The notes beneath the pieces are model-generated. The model was not told the origin of the DNA. It worked only from the letters and a program-made list of their open reading frames with translations, and searched no databases. Made by a program: the position numbers and the translations under genes. Below, piece by piece: positions 36,364 through 48,619 of a stretch of 64,000 bases of DNA. Where the stretch lies: positions 239,155-303,154 of the forward strand of contig CAJNDS010002726.1 in the NCBI GenBank assembly GCA_905221605.1, in the 5' to 3' direction. Position 1 is the stretch's first letter; every line of letters starts with the position of its first letter. Source of the DNA: Symbiodinium natans (lineage: Eukaryota > Sar > Dinophyceae > Suessiales > Symbiodiniaceae).

Positions 36364-38699
36364 TCCGCAGCCTGGAAAAGTAGTGTTGCTCAGGGCTTCC
36401 GAAATGCGTTCCCAGGCTAAGACCCTGACTTGTATTAATATACGAAATTTAAAAACTCAATGCGTGTAACCGAGCGCCGCTTCGTCCTTGACTCTGAACC
36501 CTTGAACCCTGCCGACCCCCTTCCAGTCGGATTTCAATCTTTCAGGCCCGGAGCGGCCATATACCGGAGAGCGTTCGTAAAGCAAACTTTTTTGGTGAGA
36601 TCGCCGGCCCGAAAAGTTGTTCCGACCCAGCGGGGGGTTTCCAGGTTTTGCCGCACTGGCACGGAAGCGCGAGTAGAACATGACCCGGCAAACTTCGTTC
36701 TCTCCTAACAGCAACCCATACCGTTTCCGAATGTCCAAAGCCTGCAGTCAAGTGTGGTCCTGACCTTCCTGAACCCTGGAGCCTGATCCCATCAATCGCC
36801 CCAAATTCTCCCTTGGGGAGTTCATCGGGGCTAAGACGTTTTGTCTGAGGCGGCACCATCGCGATCCTCAAGAGGTTCTTATGATTCCAGTGCTTTTCCC
36901 ATCCAGGACTTGGAAGTTGGAACCAGAGCGCTGCCAGCTTTCGCTTGACATCTTTGGTTTTTTGGCACCCGCTGAAACTTTGGATGGTGACCCCTCTCCA
37001 GAAGTCAACTACCCGAATGCCTTCCTCACGTTGCCTAAGGGCTTGGGAAAGAGGATCCCTTGCTTCAGCCTTGGTTCTTCGGACAGGGTCGCATGCGTTA
37101 TCATTCGATTCTCTACTAGGGATTGGGAGGTTTGGGCTGGGGAGCTGCAATGTTTCTTCAGGCTACAGGCACCCAGCTCCGAGGGTTTGGGGTGTTGCGT
37201 TTTTCGGTTTCCGTAATTTGTTTCTTTCACGTACGCACCCATGCTTCAGCCCTGTGCGGCAACTCTGCATGTAACGTGATAAAGCTTCGTCTCCACGACA
37301 CCACCTGCCCTTTAGAACTCTGAAACCTCCGCAAGCCTGTCCATCCAAACAGTACAAGGAATTAACACAATGGCCTATGCCCCGAGACCTCCAGACCCAG
37401 GGCAATTTTGGCACAAATTTTCCAGGAGCAGACCCACTCCGAGCCTGAGCCAGCGTGGTGCTTAGGAAGGACTCCATTTGGAGATGTTTGGGGTTTGGGC
37501 ATGGGTGGTTCAGGGTTGATTTGTTTCGATGACTTGTGTTGCGGGATGAAAGTTTCGTACGGCGGCTAACATGGCCCCGAAGTGCGATCATTGCGATCAT
37601 CATGCCGGTGTTTGTTAAGTAATCTAGGGCGTACGGCGATTCAGAACCCGTAGGGCTTAAGCATGCTTGGTTCGCCACAGATCCCACCACCCCAGTTTGA
37701 TGCGCCTCCTTCTCAGAAAACTACATTCTTTGTGGTTCGAAGCCCTTTGACAAGCTGCCAGACTAAGCCTAAGCCTTCAACAAAGCTTTCGGCCTTCAAG
37801 CCAATCTCCAAGCCACCAACTGCTCGGGCATCTGAGATGATGATCAGCAGCGTGTAGGCTGCGCCCTTCTCAGAACTGTGTCATCGTGTCATCAGCACAG
37901 CAGGTCTTGGGCTTCAAGGTTTCGGCTTGATATGGAGTGGTGTTGACGGTTTGGGGGATGCCTTCACTGTCTTCAGACATTCCGACTGCGATTTTGGGAG
38001 GATGATGTTTTCTCAACCCCCAAATTCTTTGTGCACATTCCTGTGACTTACCTGAACTCTGAATTCTAAATACTAGTTCAAAGGATCGCAGCATGTCTCC
38101 TTCGGTGCTCCTGAACAGATTACGATTGAAATGCGTACTCATACACTGGGGCTCCGCACGGCACAGAAGCCTCGAGTTCACCAGCACCTACCTGTCTCCC
38201 GCTATAGCAGGCGTCATTGCAAGCTTATCAGGATCCTTTGTATCAAGGACCCCACCTCAAGTCAAAAGTGTCAGGATGCTAGACTTGCAGCATCTGAGGT
38301 ACAAGATGGTACCTTCAACTTTTCGAGGTTTTCAGTCGGTCGCTACGCGTTCACTCCAACATTGTAAACATGTGCATATGTCGTCTCATGTTTGAGATGA
38401 GCATGCTAGAGGCTTAGAGGAAGGACATGCTTTGACATGCTTGGAGTGATGTTTTCCTGTGAGCTAGTTGCGGGCCGTGCCCCTTTTCGGAACAAAGGCT
38501 GGGCAATTTCAGAAACCAGTTGCTCAGCTTGGTCCCGCCCGAGATTTTGCGCCAAAAGACTGATGTTCTCAGATGACTCGGACTCACTGGTTCATGAATT
38601 TTCATTAAAGGGGTGCTCGGAAGCGAGCGATGCGTTCCCCCTAATGTGAGCCCCCGCACCGCCCCACATTCAAAATGTAACCCGGCCGGAGAATATTTA

Positions 38700-38875
38700 C
38701 AGCTCGGGGGGGTGGGGGGGGGTCCATTTACGGTTTGGGAACCCACCCAGGGGTTTAGGATATGGTTTATTGTTTGGGGTTGGGAGGGCGGGTGTTGGGA
38801 AAGCACATTCCAACCCCCCAACACCCCCACACCCGCCAAAGCCCCACCGCCCCCCCACCACCTCCCGGCTGAGTT
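38700..38875. repeat. G-rich / C-rich imperfect inverted repeat
   Basis: GGGCGGGTGTTGGG near 38786 faces CCCCAACACCC and CACACCCGCC near 38815-38840, and a G-rich run near 38705 faces a C-rich run near 38850. The region could fold into a large hairpin. Confidence 0.6.
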
Positions 38876-39276
38876 TGGGGAGGTTTGTGAACATGAAAAT
38901 TTAAGATTGTCGCTGGAAGTCGAATTGTAGGGAACATATTGTCAACCGGCGTGCAATTTGCAATGCACCTAAGAAGGATCGTCTTGAGGAACAAGGTCAT
39001 GGTGCAGTTATAGATTGCTTTGTGCTGGGCTGGCCAGCAGTGCGACACGAGTCTCCTCTGAAACACCTCATAAACAAACGTCCGAAAAAACGAAACATCC
39101 ATACAGAAACCTCCCTGAACCCCGATGCGCGAGACAAAGTCTATTGGTCACTTGGAGCCGTCACTGGCGGTCATTCTGCAACCCCGCCGAAACGCATTCA
39201 AGCCGCTGCAAGCCCCTTGCCATATTTCCTGTACGACCCAACAAATCCAAAGACCGCAGACCGAGTGGACTCGTAG

Positions 39277-39311
39277 TTTTGAGAAGACTGCACGACGAGC
39301 AGCAGCGGATG
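39277..39311 (+). CDS. Exon-like block (third gene candidate, coiled coil)
   Basis: Acceptor gactcgtag, then LRRLHDEQQRM, then donor gcaaca. Same style as gene 1 exons. Confidence 0.4.
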
Positions 39312-40651
39312 GCAACACTCGGACATAAGATCATGGCTGTAGTCAGGATTCAGCATGTCGGACGCAGGGCTTCATAGAAGTAGAGTTGAGGGTTGCCCGG
39401 TCAAGACCTTGACCCGACATCAAAAGGGAGATCTACATAGGGGATAACCGTCACTTGGATATGATTTGTTTCACAATAGTTATGATTATGATAACACGCA
39501 GGGTCCGGCGTGGAAGGTGTGGAGTTTGTGCATTCTGTTCGCAGGTGCATACTACTTACAAGTTTTCCCGGAAGTGAGCTCAGGCGAAGGCCAAAGTGTT
39601 GTCATACTCGGCTGCGATGCCTTTGAATCCGAACTCCAGCAACGTGCTGTCCGGCATTTTCTTTGTGGAAGGTTTGTTTCTGGGAGGGATGCTCTCTTGC
39701 TGATGCCTCATGCTGGTCCGATTTGTTATCCAGCGAGGGCTGTTTACAGCAGGCTTGCGTGCACGGGACCTAAGTGTCAGTGGTCCGCAACCGACTGAGC
39801 AGAATCCAGGGGGGAGGTCAACTGGGTTCAATGCCGTTCAGCACGGTTCAGATTTCAGGACGATTGGCACCCAAACGTACCCATACAAAAGCTCCCCGAA
39901 GTTTTGTATGGCCTGAACCCGAAGCCTTTTCGTGCTGCCCCAAGACGCAACAGATTTATCGTGCCTCAGCAATTTACTCTTGCACTTGACCGACTAGCAC
40001 TTGATTACCCGAATCTTCCCTCCTCTGGCTTCACGCCGGCAGCCTTTGCCGACGAGTTTTTGGGTTCTTCCAATAATTCTTTGAACTCCAGCCATGCCAT
40101 GAAGCCAACATGATTTATTCGGGCTTCTGGTGCATGGCTCAATTGCGTGAGCATTGCGTGTTATGTGGTTTTCTCCCCAAAGGGATGAAGGGAACCAGGA
40201 GGGATCGAGAAGGCAAACACAGCTGTATCTTCAACATACATTGCGACCACGCGACGAGGTCCTGATTAGAATTAGGTCCACTGATGATCTCCAGTCACCA
40301 GAGGTGCAGGGCTTTGGGCTCTAAGCCAACGCCCAACTCCAGCAACCCCGAAGCTTAAACTGTGCGTCATTGCCTGCTCGGAGAAACCCCCCAAGAACCC
40401 TCTTCTGTCAAAGCCACTATGGAGCATTTTTTCGCAAGAGGTGTGTATAATACCGTCTGTTTCAAGCTGCCGGACGCACGCGTGAGTCAGCATGTTTGGC
40501 GGCATCCGAGTGCGACTTATCATTTTCAGTCTCGTCAGTTTATTGTGCTGCGCACGTCCTTGGCAAATTAACCTCTATGCGCAGACTGACACATGATCAG
40601 CTGTGGCCTGATTGCATCCGTTGCAACGGAAAGCTCCATCCCGCTTTTAGT

Positions 40652-40687
40652 AAGACAGAGGACGCTGCTGGCTGGCTTGAGCAAAGG
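40652..40687 (+). CDS. Exon-like block (third gene candidate)
   Basis: Reads KTEDAAGWLEQR after ttttagtaag. The boundaries are not clear. Confidence 0.25.
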
Positions 40688-41625
40688 GTTTGAGGAGGTC
40701 GGCTTGAAGCTACAACTTTCTACAGTCAGGCTCCTTAGTCTAAGCTGGAGGATTGGAGGTGGGATAGTCTGTCAAGTAAACTCTACGTGGAATCGAGACC
40801 ACCTCTTCTAGTACGTTCTTGCAGCCGCAATCTACGACAATCTGGGGTCAGGCTTCCACATGGGCGGTAAGTAGTCAATCTAGAGTTGAAGCTGGTGACT
40901 GTGGTGGTCGAGCCTTGGCTTCAACTCTCCCACGGTCCTAGCTTGTGCTCCATAGGCTCCATGGGCAGCCTGAAAGCGCCTCAAATCAGCATCCAGCGAG
41001 GGGTGTCAAGAGCACAACCTCGCATGCCTGACGTGGCAAAGATTCGCGCAAGACAAGAGCAGGTTGATGCAGGTTGTGTGGTTCTGGGTTTGGGCCTCAC
41101 CCTTCTTAGCCAGCTGGCACGTTGAAAGAAGGTTTGCTGGAGTGCCACAGTACTATAGCTCCATGTAAGTCAAGCCTACACTTTGAACCCCGAACTCCTA
41201 ACCAGACCTCGTTCACGACGGACACCTCAAAGTTGTGGAATCCGCGCAAGCGAAACGATTGTCGGAGAGCCGGTGTAAGACGACCTTTCGCTTTTATCCA
41301 AGTTTCTCCTTCCGGCCTCTGTGCATTCCCTCTCTACGAGCGAGCGCAAGCGCGCTGGACTCGCCCGCCTTCGCATCGAAAATTAAAAAAAGCCGCCCCT
41401 GGCTTCCCAGCACGACAGCAAGTTCTAGATTCTAGAACCGAGTGCAAAGCATTCGGAGGGCATCCAAGCAGTCCCTACAGCGTGTTCTTCTTTCCCCCGC
41501 AGGGGCATGACGTCCGGGCGACAAAGCCACAGTAGGGCGCTGGCAGTGCTACGCCACGCTTACATCCACAGCGGCAAGGGGCTGGGCTCCTCCAGCTCTG
41601 CCATGGTCCAGCTCCCATCGCGGGG

Positions 41626-41675
41626 CCCCACCCCACCCCACCCCACCCCACCCCACCCCACCCCACCCCACCCCA
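41626..41675. repeat. 5-bp tandem repeat (CCCCA)n
   Basis: About ten perfect copies; the other strand is (TGGGG)n, a quadruplex-forming and telomere-like sequence. Confidence 0.95.
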
Positions 41676-44445
41676 ATGGTGAATGCGAACATGAACAAAG
41701 TTGGTGTCCCCGCTGACGCGGGCTGGGCAGCCGGGGCCGCAGAAACTGCTTGTGTAAGGCACGGAGGTGGGAGGCCGCTGGAGTCAGGGACAGTGCTTCT
41801 TTGCGCGACCTCGTTCGCCTGCGTGCCCAGCGAGCGTCTCGTGGTCCGGGCGTCCAGGCTCCGAGTTCAGCTTGTGTCTTAAGTATTCCCAGGGCTTAGC
41901 AAAAATATGATACAATCAGGTGCTACACTGCTACGAACCCATACTGAAGTTGTGCATGCCATGAGGCGAACTACAAGAGGGACCGAATACAATTCTCGCC
42001 TAAACGACGCTCGAAAAGACCAGAGCCCACTACAACTCGAAGAGCTTTGACCTGAACCATGCGTGCAGCCAATACCCACAGGTTTGTGGCGAGCTTTGCA
42101 TAGGCTTTGGCTGGCCAGCTGCGTTCGGGAGGCGATCGAAACTGGCGTGGTCGCTATAGGCGCCAAGTAGAGCTGTGGCAGCGGGGCAGCTTAGTGCGCC
42201 CCCCCTCCCTCTGGGACCCTCGGACAGAGGAGCCGCAGACCGATGCCGTGGGAGGTCCCGCTTGTCGGCAGTTCGTACAAAGGTAGCACCCAAAAAACAA
42301 GAAACTGGGCCCTCTATAGCCGCCACCCTCACCGTCTCGTCTCCACATACTGATCATACTGGACCCTGCCCTGGGCCGGCCCGGCTGCCGAGGCTGCGCG
42401 CGCAAGCGTTTACAACTAAACTGGCAAGGTAGACGGCCGGTTGACGCGTCCCAAACAAAGTCCCATAAGGCTTGGTCCGGGGTTGCTGGCATTGTTTTCC
42501 TGGGTTCCTGGGCAATGGAATCGAACTGGATCCTGAACGGTGCGGAGGCGTTGGTGACTTGGTGACAAGGTTTGCACACAAATTGTTCTCTGCTCTCGCA
42601 CGCCTTTTGTGTGCTTGGCCCTGCCGAGAAACTTAGCGAGCTTGTTGCAAAAAAAACGAGGGTTGCCGAAAGCCGTTGACCATCGCCCCGGCGCCATGCC
42701 AGTGCAACGCGTGAAGGCTTTTGAGCAAGCTCATGAAGACACTGCCTTCGAACATGCCTCGGCCGTATGTTTCATGGGCCGACGTCGCTGGTCGTGAGGC
42801 CACAGTGTGCATGTACTCCTCTAGCATGTCCAGTTTGCTCGCAGACTAAACCCCCGGCCCCTGGCCTTGCCAACAAGCTTTGGGACTGTAGCTCCTGTGC
42901 TTGGCAGCGTGCCGCGTCCCGGGTACAGTCAGCAAAGTCGTAACGTTCGGCACGTGGATGTCAAAAGAACTGGTTTAACTGAGCACTGAGACTTGGATGA
43001 AAAACTGTGCTTTGTACGCATCGGATATAAAGATCGTCGTTGATTTCTGAATGGAGATTGTGCCTTGTAGGTAGGGGGCACCTGTCGTCACCCACCAATC
43101 AGACCGGGGCATCTAAAGCAGGGCAGACCGACCCAATGCCAATAGCATATTCTTGACATCTTTGCACTATGACACGAACGAAAACCAAGCTGAAAACGCC
43201 ATGTTCTGTGAATTGCCCGGCATCCAGCGGGTGGCAACATGCACTTTGTACTCGATGGCCAATACCGATGTTCGTCGATAATTGTCACACGTTGGCTGTC
43301 GAAAATCGCGTCACGTGCGAATGAATTTCATACAGGATTGCACGCAACCGGTGGAATCTTAACAACAAGGTCAAGGAAAATTGCAACTCGATGACGCTTG
43401 TCGCCGCGACAACCGGACAGACGGCCTGTTGCATTGTTGGTTTTGAACAATTGCTGCTTTCGATTGCTGCATGCATCAGCATGCACAAGGCACGACACCG
43501 TCGCACTCGCTGTTGTCGAAAATGGTAGGCGCAACTTGTTGCCGGAGGCATCCGAAAGAATGCTCCCATGTCGGCTGTCTCGGCGATATGTGCCATTCAT
43601 CTCTGCACCGTTGCCACAATACAGCAATGGTACGTCTCAGCCTGGGTTGAGGTCACAGCACCACGGTGTGGACATGATCTCATTTACAAAAACCAGCTCA
43701 TCCACCAGATGCCCAGACTGAGCCGAGCTGGCACGAATGCATTTCCGCAGATGCGACCGACGGAATCGACTCTCAAGGGAACTTGCCATTTGCTCAGAAA
43801 GTGAGAAGCTCGTGCTCAGCTGCCCTCATTCTGACTTTCTTCCAAACTGACACCAGGTCTGAAGCACATAAGTCAGGACAAAGAGGTCTTGCCAGTGCAA
43901 CAATGGGATGGGCCAAGGCAAAAACATCGACAACAAGCTCGAGGACTCTGGTGCACCTTGAGGTGTCATCGCCTGTGTGCAATCACACGTGCTCTGGACT
44001 GTGCCTTTTTCAATGTCCGTCCGAAAAGTTGGGATGCCAGGCAGAATTGTTGGACTTTTTGTTGTCCTTACAAAAATCTGCGGCCTCTGGGCCAGCATTG
44101 TTTGACGACGTTGTTGCCAAGACATGTCGTCGGATTGTCGCTTGCGAGTATACTTAAGCTGCGTTCTCCGACACATGTTCAGCGCGACCCCAGCAGCCTT
44201 GCTTCTGATCCGAATGCCGCCTGAGCTCCTGTTACCAGGCCAGCAACGCTTGTCATTGGTGATTTGGCGGCGACCCCGGGATCACTCGAAAGCGATTCGA
44301 CTGCGTCAACAATTCGTCGTTGGCATGTGCCGTCCATGCGGAGACACGTCTCACGGACAAACTCGCTTACCCGCAAGCGGCTCCGACCGCTGGTGGGCCT
44401 GGGTCTGGAGGAAGGTGGCAGGTTCAGCCGCCATGCTGTGGCCGT

Positions 44446-45610
44446 CTATGCGATCCGCACTTTCACCCCGCCCCACCCGCGGACGTTCATGTGTTGTGTT
44501 GTTGGCGCGTCGCGGCAATGCGGGGCGACGGCGGCGATGGACTTCGTCGAACTGGCCCAGCGGAACAAGTATTGGGCGCCAGTCGCTGTCCGGGGTGATG
44601 CAGGCATGGCAGATGTCGTGGCATGCCCGCGATGCTCACGTATGCTGGATGGGGAGGAGGCCGCCGTGCCTTCTGTCGTTGGCATGCCATCATGCCAAGA
44701 CTGTCGACGAACGTGACGCCACAGGCCTCGGTGACCATGTGTTGCGCTTGTGGGCGGCAACCACGTCCCGGCGCCATGCGGACCGATGCGGCCGATCAAT
44801 GCATGGTCGCTGCCGGTTTGCCCGACAGCCCCACCAGATGGCGACAGCAAGCGATCCACGAGCCTGGTTGGAATGCGCGCCGCCAGTCGGCGATGTCGCC
44901 TCGCCCACGAACTCGTGGCTTTACGTCCCCTTGGCCGTAGTTGTGCCGAGGAGGCGCCTGTGCGTTTGTGAACAAGCCCACCCGCCAGCGAGGTCGGCGA
45001 AGCGGGGCATCTGCGCTTGCAGCCCTGCGCGACTTGCAGCCCTGCGCGACCCTGCCAGGCGTCCGCCCGTACCCCGCCAGGAAATCGCGGCGGAGTCGCT
45101 GCAGGTCGACCCGGCACGCTGCGTGGCTTTGACGGTGCAGCAAGTGGCCGAGGCATTGCGCAGCACAAAACGCAGAGCGGCCCCTGGGTTGTCAGGCGCC
45201 ACTGCCGAGCACTCCGCGCTGGAGGATGCTGGAGGCGTTTACAGCCGTTGCAACAGCCTGCCGCGGGCGCAAGTGCCTGCCGCAGTCGCAGACGCACTTG
45301 CTCTCCCGCGCCTCACGGACCTTCGCAAGCCCAATGGTGGCGTTCGCGGCATCGCGACAGGCGACGTTCTCAGGCGTCTCGCGTCCAGGGTGCTGGCTCG
45401 CACGTTTGCTGACGTGTTCGACCGCGCCACACGCCCCTACCAATACGCCCTAAATACGCGCGCTGGAACGGATGCCTTGGCCGCTGTCCTGTGCGCCGCT
45501 GGTGAGATGGACCCTCAAGCGGTGGTCGTGTCGCTTGACGGCTGTAGCGCATTACGATAGCATCAGTCGTTCGGCCTTCTTCCGCAAGCTGCGGGATACG
45601 GCGCCCCAGC
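44446..45610 (+). pseudogene. Reverse transcriptase, N-terminal half (copy A)
   Basis: One frame is open from 44124 to 45560, through the fingers/palm region to SLDG (the first catalytic Asp codon at about 45537). One base then shifts the frame and YDSISRSAFFRKL follows in the next frame to about 45610. The family keeps a Tyr two residues after the catalytic Gly, so the shift falls inside the catalytic motif. Confidence 0.8.
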
Positions 45611-46620
45611 TCGAATTCAGACTTATGTGCACCCATCCGTCTGTTTCGGGTTGGAGTTTGTTCCGGCAGGCCCGCAAGCAGCACGATTTCAGACTCGTGT
45701 ACTTCAGTGGGGTCGTCGGCTTCTCGGTTGGCCACGGGGTTCACCTACTCTTGCTGTTCAGGGTCAACTCAGGGGGTGTGATGCTGAAACCATTCGTATT
45801 GTCCGGGCAGCTGGTTTGTAGACTCGGCTACTGAGTTTGCCCCAGGGTTGTTTTGCAGGGCAGCTCGCGCACTTTGTTGACCAACACCCTTCATCTTGGG
45901 TCTCGTGCACGGGTGTGCCACATCCAGTTGAGTGGGGTGTTCACTCCGGCTGTGCGCGGTGGTTGAAGCACGCCCAGTTGCTGTTAACTGGTAGGTCTAA
46001 TGCCTTTCTTGCCTCCGGTCTGAATAGCTTGCAGTCATGCTCCCAGTGGCAGTCGGTGCCGCGTTTGACCCCCATTGTTTTTAGTAGCAACAATCAGATT
46101 CATCATGTGCGTTATTGGGGTCTGGCTCGGTGTGGCCATCACGACTTCGCGGATGGCAGGTCCGCCCGTCATCGCGGAAACACCTCTGATGCCCCTTGTC
46201 GATCCTTGTCGTTTTTGCGCATCTTGTGTTGGCTCCCTCGCACATGCATTTGTAGAATGCCCTGCTCATCATCAAGCACGCAGTCGCTGGCGACGGCAAA
46301 CCTCCGGACGGCGCGTTTTTTCGTGGCACACATTGTTTTCCACGGACCCGGCTGTCAACACTGACCGAAACGTTGAGTGCAACATTGCCTTCGTTGGCCG
46401 TGTGCGCCACGCAGCTGCCGCGTGTCAGATGTGACCTGAGCTGTAGGAACTTCAAACAATCCCCCCGAACCTTGTACTTCATTTTTGGCACGTTGTTGTT
46501 ATCCTTGGATCGTATACTGTTGTCGCCGTGTATAGTGATCCTGTTACGTCATGTGTTATGTTTCACTTTCTGACCATAACGCATGGTCGTTCGAAGACAA
46601 GTCTCTCTCTGATCGAGTGC
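45611..46620 (+). mobile_element. Nested fragment of a second non-LTR element (C-terminal part and 3' tail)
   Basis: In shifting frames this reads LLGWPRGSPTLAVQGQL, GQLAHFVDQHPSSWV and a terminal C-x2-C...H-x4-C type knuckle, CRFC...SLAHAFVEC, then a stop and about 150 bases of A+T-richer tail. The GWP.GSP phrase and the terminal Cys/His knuckle are what I expect at the end of a different LINE-like protein. Copy A resumes right after it (YGRQ.ST.GG). The exact ends and any target duplication could not be fixed by eye. Confidence 0.55.
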
Positions 46621-47370
46621 CCGGCTGTTGGCCATTCCCCCATTCACGTGCATTTGTCTATGGACGCCAGTGGAGCACCAGTGGTGGGACATGGCGGGAC
46701 GACGATGGGGTGCGCCACGGAATACGCCCGCCTCGCCCCTGCCCTTTCCGCCCTTGGCCAGCATGAAGCATTGCGACAAGCGTCCCTCATTGCTTTCTTG
46801 GACGACCTCTGCGTCCTCCTAAAGGATGAAACAGCTCTCCTCCGGTCACAGGCTGGCCCACAGGCCAGGGCGTGGTTAACTGCCATACCCCAAACCATGT
46901 TCTTGGCACTGCGCCTCCCGTTGTGGCCCACCCGGATGCGGAGGAGCAGTGGACGCATTTGTGCGACCATGCCGCCTCGTATGCACGCGCGCCGGTCTGC
47001 TCGCTCGCAGGGCGACGCAGGCATACGCAGGCGACCAACAATGGCTCGCGCTACCACATGCCACCACGGCGCCCAATGTTTACTCCGATGACGACCTCGT
47101 CATCCAAGGAGCGACGCTTCTCGGTGAGCCGTTTGCTGCGACGCAACACCGGTGTCGCCGCTGTCACGCACAGGTTTGCCTCAGCACTGCACTGCCGCGC
47201 AAGATGGAGTTGCCTTGCGGGTGGCCAAGCTGCGTAAGCGAGCCGCCTATATACCCGGAGCTTAATGCCCGCTTCCGCGACAGCTCGCGATCGTGGTGCT
47301 AGGGTCCGAGGTCGGCGGAGCTGGAGCACTGGTGCGCGCCAGCTGCTCCGGGACCTTGCTGGGCCATGCT
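46621..47370 (+). pseudogene. Reverse transcriptase, second half (copy A) with internal deletion
   Basis: Resumes with FVYGRQ, then ALGQHEALRQASLIAFLDDL (Asp-Asp codons at 46801-46806). Straight after, KDETALLRSQAGPQARAWL belongs far downstream in the family, so several hundred bases between them are lost. Further frameshifts follow: CTRAGLLARRA, then QDGVALRVAKLRKRAAY, then VVLGSEVGG at about 47305. Confidence 0.75.
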
Positions 47371-47760
47371 AGTGCAAAAAGTGAATGAACTGACCGCGCG
47401 AAGTGAGTAAACGAAACGCTGAGGCCCCCATCATAATCAAGGTGGATAGTGCACTTCTTTCTAAAGATGTGTCCGCACGCAGTTAACCTTTGCACTTATA
47501 ATAGAATTACCGTAACAAAAAGGGTTCATGGTGCCGTTTACGCGGTTGGAATTTTATTTATCCTCTCACTCACTTGTTCACTCCGTTCACTCTATAGACG
47601 AAAGCAGTGAGTGAACAAATACAGTGAAGATATGCACGTAACATGACTTCTATTTCTCGTTTCGTTCTTGCATTCACATGCCAGAAATAGTAGTCGGGCG
47701 TCGTTCATTGCACGCACTTCACCTTTAGGATGGTATATTAGTATTTTGGTGGGAGGATAA
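47371..47760. other. Spacer between the two convergent retroelement copies
   Basis: A+T-richer than its flanks. It contains GTGAGTGAACAAAT and TTCACTCCGTTCACTC words that resemble, in reverse, sequence at 49585-49700 beyond the other end of copy B. No gene is seen. Confidence 0.5.
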
Positions 47761-47806
47761 AAAAAAAAGGATACAGTGTTTTTTTTTGTTTTTTTCGCGG
47801 ACCTTT
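47761..47806 (-). other. A-rich 3' tail of retroelement copy B
   Basis: On the reverse strand the coding remnant is followed by GAAAAAAACAAAAAAAAAC and, a little further on, a run of T. The first run fits an oligo(A)-type 3' end of a non-LTR element. Confidence 0.5.
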
Positions 47807-47841
47807 TTCCCTCTGCCGTCATGGTCTCGAGGGCTTGGCGC

Positions 47842-48144
47842 CTACGGCCGCAGCGGCGGCAGGCTGCGCCCGGCGCAGTCAGCCAGCGACAGCACGGCCT
47901 CCAGGGCCGGCACCATGCGGGGGCCGGAAGGCAGCAGTCCTGCTGCAGCCGTGCCCAGGGCGGTCTCGGCAACGGCAACTTGGACCGCCACGGACAACAG
48001 CCCCCACCAACGGCGCGCCCAACCGCTCGCTGCGCTGCGGCGCATTGCTGCCGGAGCGCGGTAACCCCGCGGTCGCGTCAGGGTCTGCAGGAAAGTGCGG
48101 GCCTGGTCATTCCAGCGCCCCCCGACCTCATTGCCGAGGACCAT
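47842..48144 (-). pseudogene. Extreme C-terminus of the copy B protein
   Basis: Reads VLGNEVGGRWNDQARTFLQ, then RAPAAMRRSAASGWARRWWG and VAVAETALGTA. The same GSEVGG phrase ends copy A, so both copies belong to one family. Confidence 0.7.
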
Positions 48145-48232
48145 CAGACGCTGGGGGCCGGTACGCGTCCCTCTTCCGACGCTCCGCGCGGCGGAGCGAG
48201 GCCCCGTCCCAGCTGGCCGCGCGGGGTGCGGT

Positions 48233-48619
48233 TCACCGTCGCGTTAAAGGCGACACGATAGTGGCGTCGCAGCAGAGGGCGCCACCCCAGCTCGTGGCAC
48301 CGTAGACCACCAGGTCCAAGTGGCGCTGGTCCCCTGCTCGCACTCCCGGCGCCGTTGTTCGCACCAGCAGCTGCTGCGGGACGACCTGGCCTTCCGGGCC
48401 GACGGCCTCGCGAGAAACGCGAACCCAAGCACGCTCCACAACTTTCGCCCGGCGAGCCAACAGGCCTGTGCGCGGGCACGCCAGAGCGTGGTCGCCGAAC
48501 GCATCCGTTCGGCGGCTACAGCCGTGTGCTCCTGCGCCGCTGCAAACGTTTGGCGCGAGGGGCAGGGGCAGGCGGAGTCGTCGCGGCAGGGCAATTTGCA
48601 TGTCCGACGGCGGGAGCAT
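48233..48619 (-). pseudogene. C-terminal Cys/His knuckle and endonuclease-like segment (copy B)
   Basis: A 128-codon open frame holds GDHALACPRTGLLARRA (His, Cys and a downstream basic patch) and then HLDLVVYGATSWGGALCCDA-TIVSP. In site-specific non-LTR elements such as R2 and NeSL, a Cys-Cys-His-Cys knuckle followed by (P/L)D...D-x-(T/K) is the restriction-like endonuclease. I infer the same here, with Leu in place of the usual Pro. Confidence 0.55.

Larger units (their letters stand above)
35189..43900. other. Mostly unassigned; possible traces of a third microexon gene
   Basis: The open frames here are short, overlap on both strands and have no recognisable composition. From about 41.2 kb the DNA becomes more G+C-rich. 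The only exon-like blocks are listed separately at 36337, 39277 and 40652, with another at 41043 (IRARQEQ before gttgat). Confidence 0.5.
44446..47370 (+). mobile_element. Non-LTR retroelement copy A, degenerate and interrupted
   Basis: Reading frames show, in order: an N-terminal segment with paired Cys (VVACPRCSRML, then PSCQDC), AALRSTKRRAAPGLSG-like sequence, LRKPNGGVRGIATGD, the catalytic-Asp phrase VVVSLDG, YDSISRSAFFRKLRDTAPQL, YGRQ.ST, the second catalytic box AFLDDL, LLRSQAGPQARAWL, and a C-terminal GVALRVAKLRKRAAY / VVLGSEVGG. I recall proteins with these phrases from dinoflagellates as RNA-directed DNA polymerases of mobile elements. The copy is dead: a frameshift at about 45550, a foreign block at about 45611-46620, and a deletion right after the DD box. 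Higher G+C than the surroundings. Confidence 0.82.

Noticed and set aside
36330-36365. GCTTCGAATCC as a possible tRNA B box
   Set aside because: There is no matching A box or foldable cloverleaf around it.
38165-38330. Protein-like frame with a short hydrophobic stretch (YLSPAIAGVIASLSGSF)
   Set aside because: Codon use is not G/C-ending as in the supported exons, and several frames are open at once.
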